Source: Avena insularis (Eukaryota > Streptophyta > Magnoliopsida > Poales > Poaceae). Taken from it: 64,000 bases of DNA. This document shows, piece after piece, positions 37,282 through 47,801 of the stretch (positions are counted from its first letter, which is position 1; every line of letters starts with the position of its first letter). The notes under the pieces are model-generated. The model worked only from the letters and a program-made list of their open reading frames with translations, did no database searches and was not told where the DNA came from. The stretch spans positions 131,135,711 through 131,199,710 of the forward strand of contig CM042694.1 of assembly GCA_023614405.1 (NCBI GenBank). Reading direction: 5' to 3'. Position numbers and translations under genes: made by a program.

Positions 37282-39144
37282 TTAAGGAGATATGCCCTAG
37301 AGGCAAATAATAAATAGGGTTTTATTGTCATATCTCAATTAGTTCGTAATAGTTTCATACTGTGCTATAACTCTATTAATACGAAACGTTAATACACGTG
37401 TGGTATGTAAACAAACCAAGTCTCTAGTTACCTCCAGTGAACTAGTTCATTGGTCATGAGGATGATCTAGGGTTTCGAGATCATGGGCATTTATGACAAT
37501 TGACAATGAGGTCACATCATTAGTTGAATGATGTGGTAGACAAATAACCCAACCAGTTGTATCGTAATGAGATCTAGTTATAAAGTTCACCATTAATAAT
37601 AAACTAAGGAAACCTCGCAACCTGATATTTAGACTGTGAGATAATGCAAATCACTGTTCTGGAGGGAACTTAGATGGTTATCAAGTATCACACCGTGACT
37701 AGGTGATCAAAAAGGTGCTACTTAGGTTTCCCAAAGGGGCACGTAGAGGAGTACATATCAATAGGATTTGCCAATCCATACAGCGGATATATACATATGT
37801 GGCCATCTCAGTGACGTTGCATTAATAAAGCTTGCAAGCGTGTGACTAGGTCACGGAATGCAATGACACAGAAACGAGAAAACAAGTTTATTGGTAATAA
37901 GATCGAACGAAGGTATGGAGATACCGTAGATCAAATCTCGGGTGAACTAGGTATCAAGTGGCAAAGGGAATGGGAAACGACTATTTACGGTTCAAACGAC
38001 ATTATCATCGTGGAATGCACAGGGTCATTATGGGCATCCTGGTCCCGCTATTGATCATTGATGGAGATCATGTATGTGCCATTCCCGAGCCGTGGGGAAA
38101 TACACTTAAGGGTACGATGAGCTAGAGATCCTCTGTAAGTTGGAATCACCATATGAAAGAGAAAAGGAAATCGGAAAAGTTCCGTGAGAGAACCGGAATC
38201 GTTCCGGGAAAGATCCGAAGTCGTTCGGAGGAAATCGAAAGGGAACCGAAAGGTGTTTCGAGTTAAATCAGATTTTGTAATATATATTTACATATTAATT
38301 AATGAAAGTAATATTAAATATAATATTAAAATCTAATTTGAAGGGGTATTCCACTAATGGGCCAAACTTCCTAGGGAAAAGGGGCCCATGAGGGAAACCC
38401 GAAGGAGGGAAGGGCCAAGGGCCAAAGGGCCAAGGCCTAGCCGCCTCAAGGGGGCCCACCCGGCCAGCCTAGGGCTGTGCATGGGGTGGGGCCCACCCCT
38501 GGCCAACTGGCCCATGAGGCCCATGGCGCCTCCCCCCTCTCTCCCTTGTTTAGTCCCACATGGGAAACCCAAAGGGGAGGGCACACCCCCTTCCCCTATA
38601 TAAAGGGGTTCCCATTGGGTGGGAATAGACACACAATTTGAGATGTTCTCTAAGGCATTTTCCTTAGAGGATTCCTCCCTCTCTCTTTACATAGTCATCT
38701 CCACGCGTTGGCACGGTTTTAAGAAGGATTGTTCGTGCAAGAGACGACACACCTAAAACACGCCGTTGCGCTGCAGGGATTCCAAACCAGAGATCTACTT
38801 CCGCACTCTCGATAGGGATCAAGGAGTCAAAGGTCGTCATCGTACACTGTATGTGTACGAAACCACGAGGGGCCACACTTGTGGCACCTTGGATGTCGTG
38901 AGCCGGATCTGCTGCACAATGAAGAAGGAGTAAGGGGTGACATGCGAGGAGCATCGCGACCTTGAGGTCGGCTACGAGTTCGACTACTTCAACCACGTTC
39001 CTTTCGGAACGTTAACATCGTATGGTCTATAAGGGTATGTATTCTATATGTTCCGGTTGTTACTGCATTACTACATAGATAGATCTTGGGTGTTAGGGAG
39101 TTCCAACGTAGGATTTTTTTTGTTTTCTGCCGCGGAACCCTTCA
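37282..39144 (+). repeat. 5' LTR of Copia E
   Basis: At 1863 bp it is the longest single-copy LTR here. It has a very AT-rich block (38275-38335), a GC-rich block (38385-38590) and a TATA box CTATATAAA at ~38597. It aligns with the 3' LTR, which is ~40 bp shorter. Confidence 0.92.
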
Positions 39145-39145
39145 G

Positions 39146-39158
39146 TGGTATCAGAGCC
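39146..39158 (+). other. Primer-binding site of Copia E
   Basis: TGGTATCAGAGCC, one base after the 5' LTR, is a perfect match to the initiator-Met tRNA end. Confidence 0.9.
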
Positions 39159-41264
39159 GATATATGTGTAGGAGTGTTGTATGGCCAGTACGCACAGGTA
39201 TTGTGCGGGCATTGATCCCTTAGTTTTTACCCTCTAAGGTGTACTTATTTATATTGTGGTATTGTTTGATGAAGCGGCCCGGACCGACCTTATACATATT
39301 CGTACGCGAGACTGGTGCCAGGCTCAACATACGGATTATACCGTATAAGTGGCTAGCGGGTGTCTGTCTCTCATTCAATAGTTGATATAGCATTTACAAC
39401 GGAGGGCCCCGAAAGGGGTGTAACAGAGACCACTGTTGGATCCATGTTGTGGTTGGAAAGTTCGTAGTTTAGAAACAGTTCTATTGCAAAAGCCCTAACA
39501 ACCACGTAAAACTTGCAATAGATAAAGTAGAGGCGTCTAACTTTATTTTGCAGGAGGGCATGTGTTATGATATGCTATTGGTCGTTATGAAGGTAAAGTA
39601 GTTTAATTTTATGTTACTAAGTTAAGTAGTAATAGCCATCGTGCCGATGGACGGCCTGCTGGTGGCGTTGTGGACTTGGCGTCAAACCAGGGGCAAGATG
39701 GAGATCATGCTGAAGCGCTCGATGGAGATCAAGGCGCAAGGAGAAGGACCATATCATATCACAAATTTACATGTGATGTTGATACCTATTTTACATCTTA
39801 TTATATGCTTGTATAAGATACTCAACAGTAGCAAGTAAGATAATCCCTATATAATTCCAATGATAGTGTTCCCCTTGTGTGTGCACCCCCAAGAAAGTTT
39901 GCCCTTATGAAGCCGGCCGTGACGATCAGGGGCTAGACATATCCAGATTCGCATACACTAGGTGTAAGCCATGTTGCACAGCAAATACACACAAGTTAGA
40001 TTTGGCGAGCCTAGCATGTGTAGACATGGCCTCAGAACACAAGAGATCGAAAGGTTGAGCATGAGTCACATGGTTGATGTGATTGACATTGGGGAATGTC
40101 TACCTTTGATGCTGCACTGATGGCCGTGACGCCCGGGGGAGGTGCAGAGGATTGGGATCATGTGATCACTGAAATCGTCCAGGGGATGACAATTTTAATG
40201 GGAGCTCAATTATGATTGAACTCATATTATGAACTTATTATAGATGTCTATTTGCAAATATCTTAATAGATCATGGCCTATCCCATTGAGGTCCTTTGCG
40301 ACCATGGGAAATTTATTGCTTAATATGGAACTTAGCAAAAGGGTCCAACTTCATAGATTAATACCCACGCCTGAGGGATATTCTCGTAAAAGGTGATCTT
40401 CTCTTCTTGATACAATGACCATTAGGAGATAATCCGATGACTCTGCAATGTTTGTGTGTTCTCCGTAATCATCCAACAAGCTATTCTCCATTCGATGGAG
40501 AGTTGGATTACAATCTTGTATTCTGCAAGATCAGACACATAAAGTATGAGCCGTTGGATGAGTTTTCTTCCATGATGGATGAAAAAAAGAGAATATTTGG
40601 AGAAACACTTAGCAATCTTACATTAGAGTTATGAACTCTCATAAGGGCTTGATTGCAATGGAGGTCATGAATGAAAAAGGGTATATGTTAGATATACAAA
40701 GTTATAAATGTAATTATTGCAAAACTCGTTGCAGTAAGTATTGGATACGTGTCCCGTTTTGTGAAAACATGATGGTCTGCTTGAGAAGTGCTGGAATTGA
40801 GGCAATGTGGCATGATGATGGCAAGCAAAATAGTTTATGGCTGACATCACCCCTTTCCTCAAAGATTATCATTTGGATTAGTGGACTTGAATATAATTTT
40901 GTAATCCTTGTTTGTGTGTCTTGCTTTTAGCAAGACGATTGTTCATATGAATGATTTTCAAGCCAGTTGTACTATTCTTATGAATAATACCTTTATGGTC
41001 ACATTACGATTGTAAATGAGTTATTCTCATCACTATATTAATGATAATAGTTTAAGCATTTATAAAGGATTAGAATGCTAAAAGATATCCAAAGTTTAAT
41101 TATGATATGGCACTATAGTTTAAGTCATTTTGGTTATTGCATGTTCTTCATTCAAATGAAGATCGGGGTCTTAGATTCTTAATCTAGAGACTTTGCAAAA
41201 CCATGCCTCATTGGGTAGAATGACTAAAACTCCTCATTCTGGTAAAATGGTGATATGCGAAGAA

Positions 41265-41402
41265 ATGTTGAACTTTATACATAATGATGTATCATATTTT
41301 CAACAAGATAGGAGAAATCATTATTTATACTTAATGTTGAATCTTATACATAGTGATGTATCGTATTTTCAACAAATAGTGGGTATCATTATTTCATACT
41401 TC
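41265..41402 (+). repeat. Two tandem copies of a 69-bp unit in Copia E
   Basis: Units 41265-41333 and 41334-41402 both begin ATGTTGAA and contain GATGTATC and TATTTTCAACAA. They differ at several positions, so the duplication is not recent. Confidence 0.75.
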
Positions 41403-42553
41403 ATTGTGGATTTAAGTGAATATGAATATTTACTTAATGAAACATAAGTTTGAAATTGTTTTGAATTGTTCAAAAGATTTCAAAGTGAAGGAGGTTATTG
41501 AATTAACAAGAATACAAAAGTCTCTTCGATTTGATCGACATGACTAAAGTATTTATTTTAATTTTTGCATAAAAGGACTCGTGAGAGATGTTTCAAAAAC
41601 TATAATAATTGGACAATTTCAAAGTGTTGAAATGTCTAAATATCATAATCATTATGTATTAGATACATATGGTATAATATTATCTCTTATCAGGGTTATA
41701 ATTATCGTTTTGAGTTAGAGATCAAAATGAGAAAACACTTGGTTGACATACAAAGAAACATCTAAAGATTCGTGGAAACAACACCATAAGAGTTATGGCA
41801 TGTTTGAGTTTCTAGAGGTTTCGATAATTCGAAATCATGGCGAATAAACAAGTTGTTGTAGCGTATTCTTAGGCAACTATGAATACATGTTCCACAAGGG
41901 GCAAACCTGATGTTGTCCAAAGTTGATGTGTCTTGATGAAGATACAGGTGGAAGAAAGTAAAAGATCAAAACAAGGTACTTGACCTTACCTCCTGATTGT
42001 TGAGTAGCACAGCGAAATTTGTTTCGTGAAACCGAACTCCACAAGTAGAGGAGAAACTAATGATAATGATCATTAAGTTTTAGTGAATGCTTTTACTAAA
42101 GAAAGTAGGATTCAACGATATATTCTGCAAATTTTGCGGAATTATATTATTGATTCAATTGTCATGTTTATGAACAAGACATACCTACAAATTACAAAGA
42201 AGCGTGATGGACCTAAGTGCGAGAAATGACTAGGAGTCATAAAATCCTATATTAAGTTACATTTAAGGTTGCAAAGTAACATGTTACTTGATCTTATTAA
42301 GTAAAGAAATTTACTTGATATTTCTGTATGACTTCAAAGTCATTAGAAGGAAATGAAACTTAATGAAGACATAAATCTCGATTTGTCACAAAGTATGGAC
42401 AAATTCAAGGAGTTAACTATAATTGTAGCAATGCTTAAGTCTATTGGATTAACACTATAAATATATGGATATTGAAGTCTCGTAACTGGAGTTCTTGGTT
42501 TGATGGTGATCAAAGAATTTTGGAATATCCAAGATTATCGAGAGGACTTGCAT

Positions 42554-42675
42554 TTGAGTGGGAGCTAATTAGCTTGGCCAAATCTTAATATGTAAGAGAC
42601 ATATTTTGAGTGGGATCTAAGTAGGTTGGCCAAATCTTAATATGTAGTAGACATATTTTGAGTGGGAGCTAAGTG
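42554..42675 (+). repeat. 52-bp tandem repeat with polypurine-like motif in Copia E
   Basis: Two full 52-bp units plus a partial third start with TTGAGTGGGA at 42554, 42606 and 42658. Each contains TTGGCCAAATCTTAATATGT. The same start motif recurs near 42710. It resembles the element's own polypurine tract GTGGGAGAC. Confidence 0.75.
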
Positions 42676-43734
42676 AAATCCCTAGATCTCATATATGGAT
42701 ACCATATTTGAGTGGGAGCATGACATTATTCTGAAATATGTGGACGACATATGTGAATGATGTGATTGGTGTTAATAACATTTAAGTAGATAAATTGGGA
42801 TGAAGTTAAAGTTATTAAACAATTAGATCTATCGAGATAGATTGGTGAGTTTAATAAACATTGAATGTCGAATGCTTATTAGACTTGATTCTGAAGATGT
42901 TCAGAATGTCCTAAGCAAGATTCTAAAGAAGTTCAGAATGGAACAAGGTAAGAAAGAAGTTCTTACTATATGAAGCATTGTCTTAGTATTACAACGATGG
43001 TTAAAAAGGGAGAAAGAGATGTGTTGCATCTCCTATGCCTCAGTCATAGGTTCTTCCATATAACCATATTGTTACTCGACGTAATGTGACCCGAAGTTCT
43101 GGTTGGAAGGACAAGCTCTTAACTATAAGTACATGTCTTTAAGTGATTCTTGAGTTAATCACTGAACTAGAATTAAGTTTTTCCTTAAATGGCAAAAAGC
43201 AAAGTAAGTGGCATAGTTGCATTTCGTGCACTAGGATCTACATAGATATAGAAGTATAAAGGCTCCATCTGATGTGATGTATATTGTTATGGTGGGACTA
43301 GTTCGTTTTTAACGTAGAATGATGTGTCCCAGGGCACAGTGCCCATGAAAAAGCCCTCGAGGTTGATCTAAAGTCACTGTAGACTCCTGGAAACCGGCCT
43401 CGTTCTGCTGCCATAACTGCCGTATATAAACAAAGGATTACAAAGTGTGTTTCGAAGTTTAGATGACAACAGTGAAAACGACCGTCATTATAAACACTAG
43501 AAACAAAGTCTCACTTTGTCGCCAAACGAATAGTTCAACCCATTATGAGATAATGGTATGAATGTCAAAGTTAAGAAGACATTAACGATTTGCAAAGACA
43601 TAATGATCTGGTAAAACAGAACATGGACAAGACTTTTTCCATAAGCATGCATGATCGATAAACGCATATGTCATACGGTTTATGATGAGTAAAATGCGAG
43701 CTAGATTATTTGTACTCTAGTGCAAGTGGGAGAC

Positions 43735-45558
43735 TGAAGGAGATATGCCCTAGAGGCAAATAATAAATAGGTTTGTATTGTCATATCTCAATTAGTATAA
43801 CTATATTAATACGAAACGTTAATACACGTGCGGTATGTAAACAAACCAAGTCTCTAGTTACCTCTAGTGAACTAGTTCATTGGTCATGAGGATGATCTAG
43901 GGTTTCGAGATCATGGGCATTTATGCCAATTGACAATAAGGTCACGTCATTAGTTGAATGATGTGATAGAAAAACAACCCAACCAGTTGTATCTTAATGA
44001 GATCTAGTTACAAAGTTAACCATTAATGATAAACTAAGGAAACCTCGCAACCTGATCCTTAGACTGTGAGATAATGCAAATCACTGTTTTGGAGGGAACT
44101 TAGATGGTTATCAAGTATCACACCGTGACTGGGTGATCGAAAAGGTGCTACTCAGGTTTCCCAAAGGGGCGCGTAGAGGAGTACATATCAACAGGATTTG
44201 CAATCCATATAACGGATAGATACATATGTGGACATCTTGGTGACGTTGCATTAACAAAGCTTGCAAGCATATGACTGGGTCACGGAATGCAATGACACAG
44301 AAATAAGAAAACAAGTTTATCGGTAACGAGATCGAACGAAGGTATGAAGATACCGTAGATCAAATCTCGGATGAACTAGGTATCAAGTGGCAAAGGGAAA
44401 CGACTGTTTACGGTTCAAACGACATTATCATCGTGGAATGCACAAGGGTCATTATGAACATCCCGGTCCCCCTATTGATCATTGATGGAGATCATGTCTG
44501 TGTCATTCCCAGGCCATGGAGAAATACACTTAAGGGTACGATGATCTAGAGATCCTCTGTAAGTTGGAATCACCATATGAAAGAGAAAAGGAAACTAGAA
44601 AAGTTCCGTGAGAGAACCGGAATCGTTCCGGGAAAGATCCAAAGTCATTCGGAGAAAATCGAAAGGGAACCAAAAGGTGTTTCAGGTTAAATCGGATTTT
44701 GTAATATATATTTACATATTAATTAATGTAATTAATATTAAATATAATATTAAAATCTAATTTGAAGGAATATTCCACTAATGGGCCAAACTTCCTAGGA
44801 AAAAAGGGCCCATGAGGGAAAACCGAAGGAGGGAAGGAAAAGGGCCAAGGCCTAGCCGCCTCAAGGGGGACCACCCGGCCAGCCTAGGGTTGTGCACGGG
44901 GTGGGGCCCACCCCTGGCCGGCTGGCCCATGAGGCCATGGCGCCTCCCCCCTCTCTCCCTTGTTTAGTCCCACATGGGAAACCCAAAGGGGAGGGCACAC
45001 CCCCTTCCCCTATATAAAGGGGTGCCCATGGGTGGGAATAGACACACAATTTGAGATGTTCTCTAAGGTATTTTCCTTAGAGAATTCCTCCCTCTCTCTC
45101 TCTACATAGTCGTCTCCACGCGTTGGCACGGTCTTAAGAAAGGACTGTTCGTGCAAGAGACGACGCACCTGCAGCATGCCGTTGCGCTGCAGGGATTCCA
45201 AGCCGAAGATCTACTTCCGCACTCCCGGCAGGGATCAGGGAGTCGAAGGTCGTCATTGTACACCGTATGTGTATGAAACCACGAGGGGCCACACTTGTGG
45301 CACCTTGGATGTCGTGAGCGGGAGCTGCTGCACGATGAAGAAGGATCAAGGGGTGACATGCGAGGAGCATCGCGACCTTGAGGTCGGCTACGAGTTCGAC
45401 TACTTCAACCACGTTCCTCTCGGAACGTTAACCGCGCACGGTCTACAAGGGCATGTATTCTATATGTTCTGGCCGTTACTGCATTACTACATAGATAGAT
45501 CTTGGCGTTAGGGAGTTCCAACGTAGGAATTTTTTGTTTTCTGCCGCGGAACCCTTCA
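43735..45558 (+). repeat. 3' LTR of Copia E
   Basis: This 1824-bp LTR is preceded by GCAAGTGGGAGAC. It starts TGAAGG, ends CCTTCA and is followed by GAAGG. Confidence 0.93.
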
Positions 45559-45563
45559 GAAGG

Positions 45564-47079
45564 TCGTGTTTTGCACTATAGGAATAAGTGCGAGAATAGA
45601 TTTCCAAAAGGGGTGTCTGTATAAGCTGATGGTTGGGGAATTCTACTCGATAAGTACCAGCTGGCTAGCCAAGAGAAGCATGATCCCATTTCATAGGAGA
45701 GTAATTTGGCAGTGAAATTTTCCATTAGCGCACAGTTGTTGTAGTTGTACTGTGTAGGTTTGTAATGCCCAACCCCCTTGCCTCTTCGGCATTGTGACAA
45801 CCTCCCAGGCGACGAGACACTGTTCACCAAGTACTTATTTTTTATTTTTTTCACACAAAAGCATGACGAATCTTGTCAACTACCCCAATGCTTGCCTAAA
45901 TCCACTCTGTGTAGGCCATGAAGAAATTTGGGATGGCAGAACCATCAAGCACTCTCCCTCGACAGTCATCAACCTTGGTATCCAACTAGGCAGCCTCCTA
46001 CTGATATTTTCAACAACGGGCTGAAGCAGTTGACTTTTGATCTTGTTCGTAGATAAAGGTAGTCCCAGGTAGGTGCATGGCAGGTGTGTAATTGGGCAAC
46101 CTAGAATTTGGGAAATTTCACAAACCTCCTGCTCGGACATATGCATAGGCACATATGAGCTTTTCTGATAAGTTGGTTATTGGTGTCGTTGTAGCATTGT
46201 CTAGTAGAATTGGTTTATGATCAAATGTTGGTCTGCCTAGTATCCTACATTCAAAGTTGAAAAACTTGTTTGCCCGGTCTAGATTAACCAATACTCTGTC
46301 CTTTCTAATGAGTGTTGGACCTCTCCTTTTACTTGACCAGGTAAACATAGAGTTGCAGATATCCAGATCCATTAGCTCCATCTCATTGAGCCAATTATTG
46401 AAACAATTCATTTTCGTCCAGCTTATATTGTTATTATTCTTTTCACTCATATACCTGTATATGTTGAAGTCACCTGCTAATGCCGAGGGACCCTAAATGT
46501 TTGGTAGGTTACTTTCATATCCTCAAATAAAGAGGTTTTCTCTTGCGCATGACATGGTGCATATACATTTGTAATTATCATCTCCGAGTTGTCTGTTGTC
46601 GATACCACTTTAACCGTCATAAAATACCCGTTCTGAGAACGGGGCAATAGCCTAGTGGTTGGGTCGCAGTTGGTGCATCCCAGCGACCGGAGTTCGATTC
46701 CTGTCAGTGATGAATTTTCGGAATTCTCACGCCAACCCGTTTCTACTATATCAAAAAAATGTCTAGTTCCTCCTAGCACAGTTTCATCATAAAATACCTG
46801 TTCTGCATGTTAGCATGTTAACAGTGATATCATACTCTTTTTAAGACCATGCAATTAACATTCCTCCTGATGTGTGATGTCCCTTCCGACGGTTGGAAAA
46901 CATATCCAGTGTACTATCTAGCAGGTAGAAATTCTCTGACTTTAAATAGTGTGATATTTTGGAGCGTTGTTTCTTGTAAGCATATTATGATTACCACCTG
47001 ACTCATCTAGCACCTTGTAAATAACAGCATTTTTCTCTGGATCACCCGGTCCTCTCACATTCCAAGATAAGATCTTCAT
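45564..47079 (-). pseudogene. LINE ORF2 N-terminal part: endonuclease joined to late RT block
   Basis: Reading leftward from the ATG at 47079: MKILSWNVRGPGD starts the apurinic-like endonuclease. YFMTVKVVSTTDNSEMIITN and VYAPC lie near 46530-46630 and are interrupted by the SINE. NWLNEMELMDLDICNSMFTW, then GRPTFDHKPILL (the usual SDH reads FDH), end the endonuclease near 46190. Around 46165 the sequence jumps to VPMHMSEQEV and TYLGLPLSTNK, blocks that normally lie after the RT active site, so the palm with the catalytic aspartates is deleted. Further left a GGLG/TNL-like region (45600-45800) runs to Copia E. Confidence 0.82.
46636..46786 (+). mobile_element. tRNA-derived SINE inserted in the LINE
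   Basis: This ~151-bp element has a pol III A box TAGCCTAGTGG (46648-46658) and a B box GTTCGATTC (46692-46700), ~34 bp apart as in tRNA genes. The body ends in a short T/A-rich tail region containing AAAAAAA. It is flanked by a 19-bp duplication of the LINE with one mismatch, TCATAAAATACCCGTTCTG (46617-46635) and TCATAAAATACCTGTTCTG (46787-46805). It may belong to the plant Au-SINE type, but the family is not certain. It is not a functional tRNA gene: no cloverleaf is complete. Confidence 0.8.
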
Positions 47080-47110
47080 TTGATTACCATCTAGTATACC
47101 CTAAGCGAAA

Positions 47111-47663
47111 GAAGGCAACCAGTGTTGCAAAGCGATGCAAAATGCCATGATAAAGTGAGAAAAGAGTGCTCAAACGAAAGCGAGCAAGCTTGACATAAGC
47201 AACTACATCACTTTTGAAATAGAATTTCATATATGTTGCTATATTTTTAAATAAAATTGTTCAAGTCTAAAATTATTTGACTTAGAATAAAAGTGCATCT
47301 GTTTGAGGACAGTCGAACTTGGCCCCCGGACATGTTTTACCTGACGGTAAACCGCGTCCTCGGTACACGGAGGAGCGCTCCGATACTCAGATACAGTACT
47401 GGCGTGCGCACATCTCGAGCTTACAGATACTGAGATGCAGCAGTGCTAGCGTGCGGGCAGAGCATCGTTATTATTTTTGGAAAGTCAATCCGAGTTCGGT
47501 CAAACTAGGTCATCGCTAAAGTTTACCATGTCTTTATTTATTTATTTTTGCTTCCGACGCCGTTGAGGTCAGCTTACCACGTCTCTGCATTTACATACAG
47601 CCCGGCTCCTCATGCTTACCAAACCAACTTTCGACCGATTTTACGCCTCTCGGAAAGGAAGTG
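47111..47663. other. Intergenic sequence and promoter region upstream of the cyclin gene
   Basis: This is ~550 bp without recognisable repeats between the LINE start and the gene's TATA box. It is AT-rich near 47200-47290 and becomes GC-rich towards the gene. No specific regulatory element can be named with confidence. Confidence 0.4.
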
Positions 47664-47672
47664 TATATATAA
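47664..47672 (+). promoter_or_regulatory. TATA box of the cyclin gene
   Basis: TATATATAA lies 130-138 bases upstream of the start codon, giving a plausible 5' leader of ~100 nt. It is the only good TATA box in the upstream region. Confidence 0.6.
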
Positions 47673-47801
47673 GCTGAGACTAACCCAGCGGAAGGCAAAG
47701 CAAGCACACTCGCCTCGCTCCCACCCGGCGTGCCGGACGGTCCCGCACCCACCTTGCCTCCGCGCCACGCCACAGCCACTCCCACCAGCCCACATCCATC
47801 C

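Larger units (their letters stand above)
40273..43730 (+). pseudogene. Eroded gag-pol fossil of Copia E
   Basis: An ATG at 40273 stands where gag starts in D and G, but no long frame follows. Later traces in the right order are: a block near 42185-42260 aligned with the RT N-terminus of A and G (the TYKEAMM...KWLE...IKS stretch); a YVDD-like KYVDDI near 42738; a block near 42905-42960 reading ILKKFRMEQ; and a PYASVIGS-like stretch near 43038. Frameshifts and deletions are everywhere. As with A, the LTRs are much better preserved than the body. Confidence 0.7.
37282..45558 (+). mobile_element. Copia element E (Angela/BARE-like), non-autonomous, inserted in the LINE
   Basis: An 8277-bp element with LTRs 37282-39144 and 43735-45558 and a perfect duplication GAAGG at 37277-37281 and 45559-45563. 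The ends are TGAAGG...CCTTCA (first base pair mutated to TT in the 5' copy). The primer-binding site and polypurine tract are intact. The internal region has no ORF above ~100 codons and only traces of gag-pol, as in A. Confidence 0.95.
36620..47110 (-). mobile_element. L1-type LINE, minus strand, split by Copia E and internally deleted
   Basis: Its 5' portion is at 47110-45564 and its 3' portion at 37281-36620; Copia E lies between with duplication GAAGG. ORF2 starts at 47079 (reading leftward) with MKILSWNVRGPGD, the usual LINE endonuclease start. The total LINE sequence is ~2.2 kb, too short for a full ORF2 (~3.9 kb), because the core reverse transcriptase is missing. A SINE lies within the endonuclease part. 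Confidence 0.85.

Noticed and set aside
45176..45511. 111-codon frame in the 3' LTR of E
   Set aside because: It is the U5/leader part of the LTR; the 5' LTR equivalent (38820-39030) is interrupted by stops.
46640..46710. Possible tRNA gene (A and B boxes present)
   Set aside because: No complete cloverleaf, the boxes lie inside a 151-bp unit flanked by a 19-bp duplication, and the sequence continues as a SINE body.
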